Source: a virus
Length of the DNA stretch: 23,975 nucleotides
Virus record (IMG/VR): IMGVR_UViG_3300010401_000079
Coordinates: 1-23,975 of that record
Strand: one strand, 5' to 3'
This document shows, one piece after another, positions 21,313 to 23,975 of this stretch (positions are counted from its first letter, which is position 1; every line of letters begins with the position of its first letter). The notes below the pieces were generated by a model that saw only the letters and a list, made by a program, of their open reading frames with translations, did not search any database and had not been told where the DNA came from. The position numbers and the translations under genes were made by a program.

Positions 21313-21972
21313 TTAATCGCGCACCGCCTTGATCAGCACCGGCACCAGATCGCGGAAGATCACCTCGTATTCGGCCTCGCTCGCGAACAGGCTGCGGAAC
21401 AGGCTGTCGTCGCCGTCAGGGTAATCGCGCAGCGTCAGCCGCCATCCCGCCGCCTTCAGCTCGTCCTGCATCTGCTCGCCGTACAACGCCCAGGCGTAGA
21501 GTCGCTGATGCATCAGCTCGTTGGTACCGCCGAGCCGCTGATAATCGTAGACGAACAGCGCGCCGCCGGGCGCGGTCAGCCGCGCTGCCTCGCGGAGCAC
21601 CGTGTAAAAACTCGCAGCGTGGCACAGCGAGTAAAGGAACATGCAGCCGTCCACGGCGCCGTCGCCGAGCGGCACCGCCGCCATGTCGGCCTCGAGCGTG
21701 CGGAATCCCTCGGGCACCTGATCCAGCTGGTAGCGGTTATTGTTCACCAGAATGAATCTGAGATCCGGCCGCAGTTCGCGCATGTGGCGCGCGACCTCAC
21801 CGAAGCCGCAGCCCATGTCGAGCCAGAGCGTGTGGCGCGGCGGCGCCATATACGCCAGCAGCCGCACCACATGCAGCTCATCCGTCGGCGCCAGCCGGTA
21901 GCCCTGCAGGATCCGCAGGCCTCGCTCCCAGCCGGCGCGCGAGGCCGCGGTGAGCATGTCCTGCGGGATCAT
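21313..21972 (-). CDS. Class I SAM-dependent methyltransferase-like protein
   Basis: This 219-residue protein has a Rossmann methyltransferase layout. Motif I is LWLDMGCGFGEVARH (49-63), motif II is near LRFILVNNNRYQLDQV, an acidic motif is RTLEADMAAVPLGDGAVDG, and motif IV-like CMFLYSLCHAASFYTVLREAARL is followed by APGGALFVYDYQRLGG. This is typical of small-molecule methyltransferases such as those acting on sugars or lipids; there is no DPPY or similar motif of a DNA N6 or C5 enzyme. I chose the ATG at 21972, which overlaps the previous stop. The frame is complete because the IS inserted after its stop. Why a replication operon carries it is unknown; base or nucleotide modification is one guess. 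Confidence 0.7.
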   Translation of the reverse strand: MIPQDMLTAASRAGWERGLRILQGYRLAPTDELHVVRLLAYMAPPRHTLWLDMGCGFGEVARHMRELRPDLRFILVNNNRYQLDQVPEGFRTLEADMAAVPLGDGAVDGCMFLYSLCHAASFYTVLREAARLTAPGGALFVYDYQRLGGTNELMHQRLYAWALYGEQMQDELKAAGWRLTLRDYPDGDDSLFRSLFASEAEYEVIFRDLVPVLIKAVRD

Positions 21973-22241
21973 GCGAGGCTCGCCACGAAGCGCACCGTCA
22001 CCCGGCAATCGCGGTTGGCGTCGGTCGGCTCGCCCTCGATGATCCACGGCAGCGTGTCGAGTCCGTCGAGCTCCTCGCGCAGCAGCAGCTCGGCGAGCAG
22101 CGCGTTGACCGCATGCTGCATCGCCACCGCCCAGATCATCGGCGGAGGAAACCCCGCCGGGCGCTTGCGGTGGCCGTCCAGCACGCCGCGCAGCAGCCCC
22201 GCAGCCACGCACAGCGCGCGCTCGTCGAACTGCAGGCTCAT
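21969..22241 (-). CDS. Hypothetical protein (90 aa)
   Basis: This 90-residue protein starts MSLQFDERALCVAAGLLRG and has a helical centre, MIWAVAMQHAVNALLAELLL, then a strand-like end with DCRVTVRFVASLA. The middle is mildly hydrophobic but charged at its ends, so a soluble helix is more likely than a membrane segment. No family is recognised. It overlaps both neighbours by ATGA. Confidence 0.6.
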   Translation of the reverse strand: MSLQFDERALCVAAGLLRGVLDGHRKRPAGFPPPMIWAVAMQHAVNALLAELLLREELDGLDTLPWIIEGEPTDANRDCRVTVRFVASLA

Positions 22242-22522
22242 CCGGCCGCCGTGGTGGCGAACGGATCCTGCGCCAGCGCCTGCTCGCCGTCGGCGGTCAG
22301 CGACGCGTAGGCGTGCGGGAATCCCGCGCCGTCGTAGCGGAAGGCATGCCCCGCCAGGCCGCGCGCCTGCAGCCGGCGGAACGCCCGTTCGATGTGCTTG
22401 ACCTCCACCACGCCGCTGGCGAGTTGGCGCAGGCCGGCGAAATCCTCGCGGATCAGCTCGAGCTCGCGATCGTCCGCGCCGCCGCGGCCGCGGATCTTCA
22501 CCCGGAATTTCGGCGTGCTCAC
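22238..22522 (-). CDS. Hypothetical protein (94 aa, GTG start)
   Basis: This 94-residue protein begins at GTG (22522) overlapping the previous stop as GTGA. It starts MSTPKFRVKIRGRGG and includes ELELIREDFAGLRQLASG, a helical stretch VVEVKHIERAFRRLQARGL, and FPHAYASLTADGEQALAQ. The second half resembles a small winged-helix arrangement in which a basic helix is followed by a beta turn, but this is weak. No family name can be given. Confidence 0.55.
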   Translation of the reverse strand: MSTPKFRVKIRGRGGADDRELELIREDFAGLRQLASGVVEVKHIERAFRRLQARGLAGHAFRYDGAGFPHAYASLTADGEQALAQDPFATTAAG

Positions 22523-22881
22523 GCCTCGGCGGCCGGGCCGGGGCCGAACGGCAGCGGCGCCCCCGCCGGCGCGCTCACCGTGCCATTGGCTTTCGGTTTG
22601 CGGCCGCGCCTGGTGCCTGGCTTGGCGTCTTCGCTGGCGGGTTTCTTGTTTGCCGCGCGAACGGCGGCGGCTTCGCGCGTGCGCTTGTGGTCGGCGTATT
22701 GCCGCGCGTAGCGCGCCTCGAGGTAGTCCAGCGCCTCGCGCAACCGATCGATGGTGTGCCGTGTGCCGTGGAAATTGGCCACGTTCTCGCCGAACAGCAA
22801 TTCGCCGAGCGTCTGACGCATGGCCCGGTCGGATTTTATGATTTCCTCGATCTGCTGTTCGATCATCGGGAATTCACTCAT
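22519..22881 (-). CDS. Hypothetical protein with basic tail (120 aa)
   Basis: I chose the ATG at 22881 because it overlaps the primase stop as ATGA; the upstream extension lies inside the primase gene. The N-terminal two thirds are helical (MIEQQIEEIIKSDRAMRQTL, then IDRLREALDYLEARYARQYA). The C-terminal third is disordered, with an AT-hook-like basic motif RRGRKPKA and a Pro/Gly-rich end. A DNA-associated role is plausible given its place beside replication genes. No family is recognised. Confidence 0.6.
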   Translation of the reverse strand: MSEFPMIEQQIEEIIKSDRAMRQTLGELLFGENVANFHGTRHTIDRLREALDYLEARYARQYADHKRTREAAAVRAANKKPASEDAKPGTRRGRKPKANGTVSAPAGAPLPFGPGPAAEA

Positions 22882-23897
22882 CGCGTCGCCTCCAGTTCGC
22901 TCTGCCAATAGGCGTTCGCATCCTTGAAGCCCGCCGGCGGCACCCATTGCGCCACCGCGCGGCCCTCCTCGCTCCAGTGCAACAGGGTGTCGCGCCGCAG
23001 CTGGGTGACCGCCTCATTTTCCCCGTCGCGGTCCATCACCAGCACCAGGTCGGCGAGCGTCTCGGGCAGCGCGAGCGCGGCGAGATTGCCCGCCGAGACG
23101 TAGGCCAGCGCGCGCCGCTCGGGGAACCACTGCGCCACCGTGAGCGTGTTCTCGATGCCCTCGCCGAGCAGGGCGGCGTCGCCCTCCGGCGCGCGCCCGA
23201 GCGGCTTGTCCGAGGCGCCGCGGGTCAGTGGGATGATCCCACCGAGGCCCGGTCCCAGCAGCTTCTTCGCCGTCTCGAGCGGCGCCTTGCGCCAGAGCCG
23301 TCCGTCACCCGCCAGCCAGGTGCGATGGGTGGCGATCTGCACCCTGGTCAGCGGGTCGATCACCGCCGCCACCATCGCCGGCATGTGCCGCTCGCGCTCG
23401 GTGTTCCAGCACGAGGGGTGGAAGCGCAGCGCGTTGAGCGGGCGGTCGTCGAACGCCGCGCGGTCGATGCCGCGGCCCTCGAGGTAGCAGCCCACGGGTC
23501 CGTCCCAGTCGAACGGCGTGGCGTGCAGGTACATGCCTAGCGCGGCGGCGTTGCGCGGCGGCAGGGGCTTGTGCGGCGGCCGCTTCGGTGGGTCAGCTGG
23601 GTCAGGTGGGGCAGCCGCCTCGCCGAGCCAGTCGAGTGCCCAGCGAAACGCCGCGACGTGGTCGCCGGCGCAGAATGCATCGCGGATCAGCGACAATCCC
23701 GAGGTGCCGGCGGCGCCGGATCCGAAATTTTGCCATTTGGCAACTTTGGCGCCGGCAATAACGATTCCCCATTTACTGCCGTCGGGGCCGTGGCCGACCC
23801 ATTCGCGGCCGATCACCCGTCCGTCAGGCGCGACCTCGCGGGCGAGGGCGATGATACGCAAAATTAACAGTTGCTTGACGGCGTCAGGCGACAGCAT
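22878..23897 (-). CDS. Toprim-domain DNA primase
   Basis: This 339-residue protein is a phage primase that makes RNA primers. Residues 1-95 form an N-terminal domain with GPDGSKWGIVIAGAKVAKWQNF, as in phage primases lacking a classical zinc finger. A Pro-rich linker at about 97-113 follows, then a domain with a conserved RFHP motif (158-161) and IDPLTRVQIATHRTWL. The Toprim catalytic part has LLGEGIENTL (E246, E249) and VLVMDRDGEN (D289, D291), both needed for metal binding. The ATG at 23897 overlaps the preceding gene. It stands at the head of the operon that also encodes the helicase-like ATPase, so they probably act together. Confidence 0.85.
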   Translation of the reverse strand: MLSPDAVKQLLILRIIALAREVAPDGRVIGREWVGHGPDGSKWGIVIAGAKVAKWQNFGSGAAGTSGLSLIRDAFCAGDHVAAFRWALDWLGEAAAPPDPADPPKRPPHKPLPPRNAAALGMYLHATPFDWDGPVGCYLEGRGIDRAAFDDRPLNALRFHPSCWNTERERHMPAMVAAVIDPLTRVQIATHRTWLAGDGRLWRKAPLETAKKLLGPGLGGIIPLTRGASDKPLGRAPEGDAALLGEGIENTLTVAQWFPERRALAYVSAGNLAALALPETLADLVLVMDRDGENEAVTQLRRDTLLHWSEEGRAVAQWVPPAGFKDANAYWQSELEATR

Positions 23898-23975
23898 GGC
23901 CGCACCACGCGGCGGCGACCTCCGGATGTAGCCGGCGGCGGAACGCCTCGGCCTCGGCGGCGGGGATCCAGGCGC
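23884..23975 (-). CDS. 3' end of an unidentified gene (partial)
   Basis: Only the last 29 codons and the stop are inside the window. The visible end reads AWIPAAEAEAFRRRLHPEV and closes ...WCGHAVA, overlapping the primase start by 14 bases. The reading frame stays open to the window edge, and the overlap fits the operon style here. It is too short for identification. Confidence 0.5.
   Translation of the reverse strand, partial: AWIPAAEAEAFRRRLHPEVAAAWCGHAVA

Noticed and set aside
1-23975. tRNA or rRNA genes
   Set aside because: No segment with a cloverleaf and the conserved GTTCGA-type loop, or any rRNA motif, was noticed by eye; a scan with a dedicated program was not possible.

Overview
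The window is a stretch of a tailed-phage genome or prophage with a podovirus-like morphogenesis module. By eye it is very GC-rich, with long runs of G/C third codon positions. The likely host is an alphaproteobacterium: one gene resembles the GcrA cell-cycle regulator family, which is typical of that class. I see no tRNA, rRNA, integrase, lysis cassette or CRISPR array. Almost every gene is on the minus strand, and most neighbours overlap by ATGA, GTGA or TGATG, so the window is essentially one or two long co-transcribed operons read right to left.

Right part (about 23975 to 17426), replication and metabolism: the end of an unidentified gene, a Toprim primase, three small unknown genes, a class I SAM methyltransferase-like gene, a small unknown gene, and a large P-loop ATPase that is probably the replicative helicase. 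A complete IS200/IS605-type element (divergent tnpA and tnpB with near-identical end hairpins) sits at about 19753-21312, precisely between two operon genes.

Middle (17425-17032): a 394-bp gene-free stretch, more AT-rich at its left. It holds ten GTTCAC/GTGAAC hexamers, mostly in pairs 9-10 bp apart. Its core is a 28-bp inverted repeat with only two mismatches. It is the best candidate for a replication origin or a master operator.

Packaging region (17031-12963): a probable small terminase, a hyper-GC palindromic spacer, a GcrA-like regulator with extra cysteine clusters, a roughly 270-nt segment of strong hairpins, an HNH homing-type endonuclease with three helix-turn-helix repeats, and the large terminase. 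The HNH gene and the 5' half of terL are clearly less GC-rich than their neighbours, which suggests recent arrival of the endonuclease with flanking DNA.

Virion region (12966-6): small proteins, a P22-type portal, a 52-residue membrane protein, a scaffold-like protein, a 575-residue protein of unknown role, a promoter-like leader, the SU10-type major capsid protein, a newly noticed 26-residue basic peptide gene, head-completion and adaptor proteins, and tail-fibre or spike proteins ending with a lectin-like protein. The order terminase, portal, scaffold, capsid, adaptor, fibres is classical for podoviruses.

The features most worth following up are the dyad/iteron array at 17039-17334, the structured RNA candidate before the HNH gene, the TnpB whose usual RuvC-II glutamate is a glycine, the tiny gene after the capsid gene, and the GcrA-like gene together with GANTC sites before the capsid gene.
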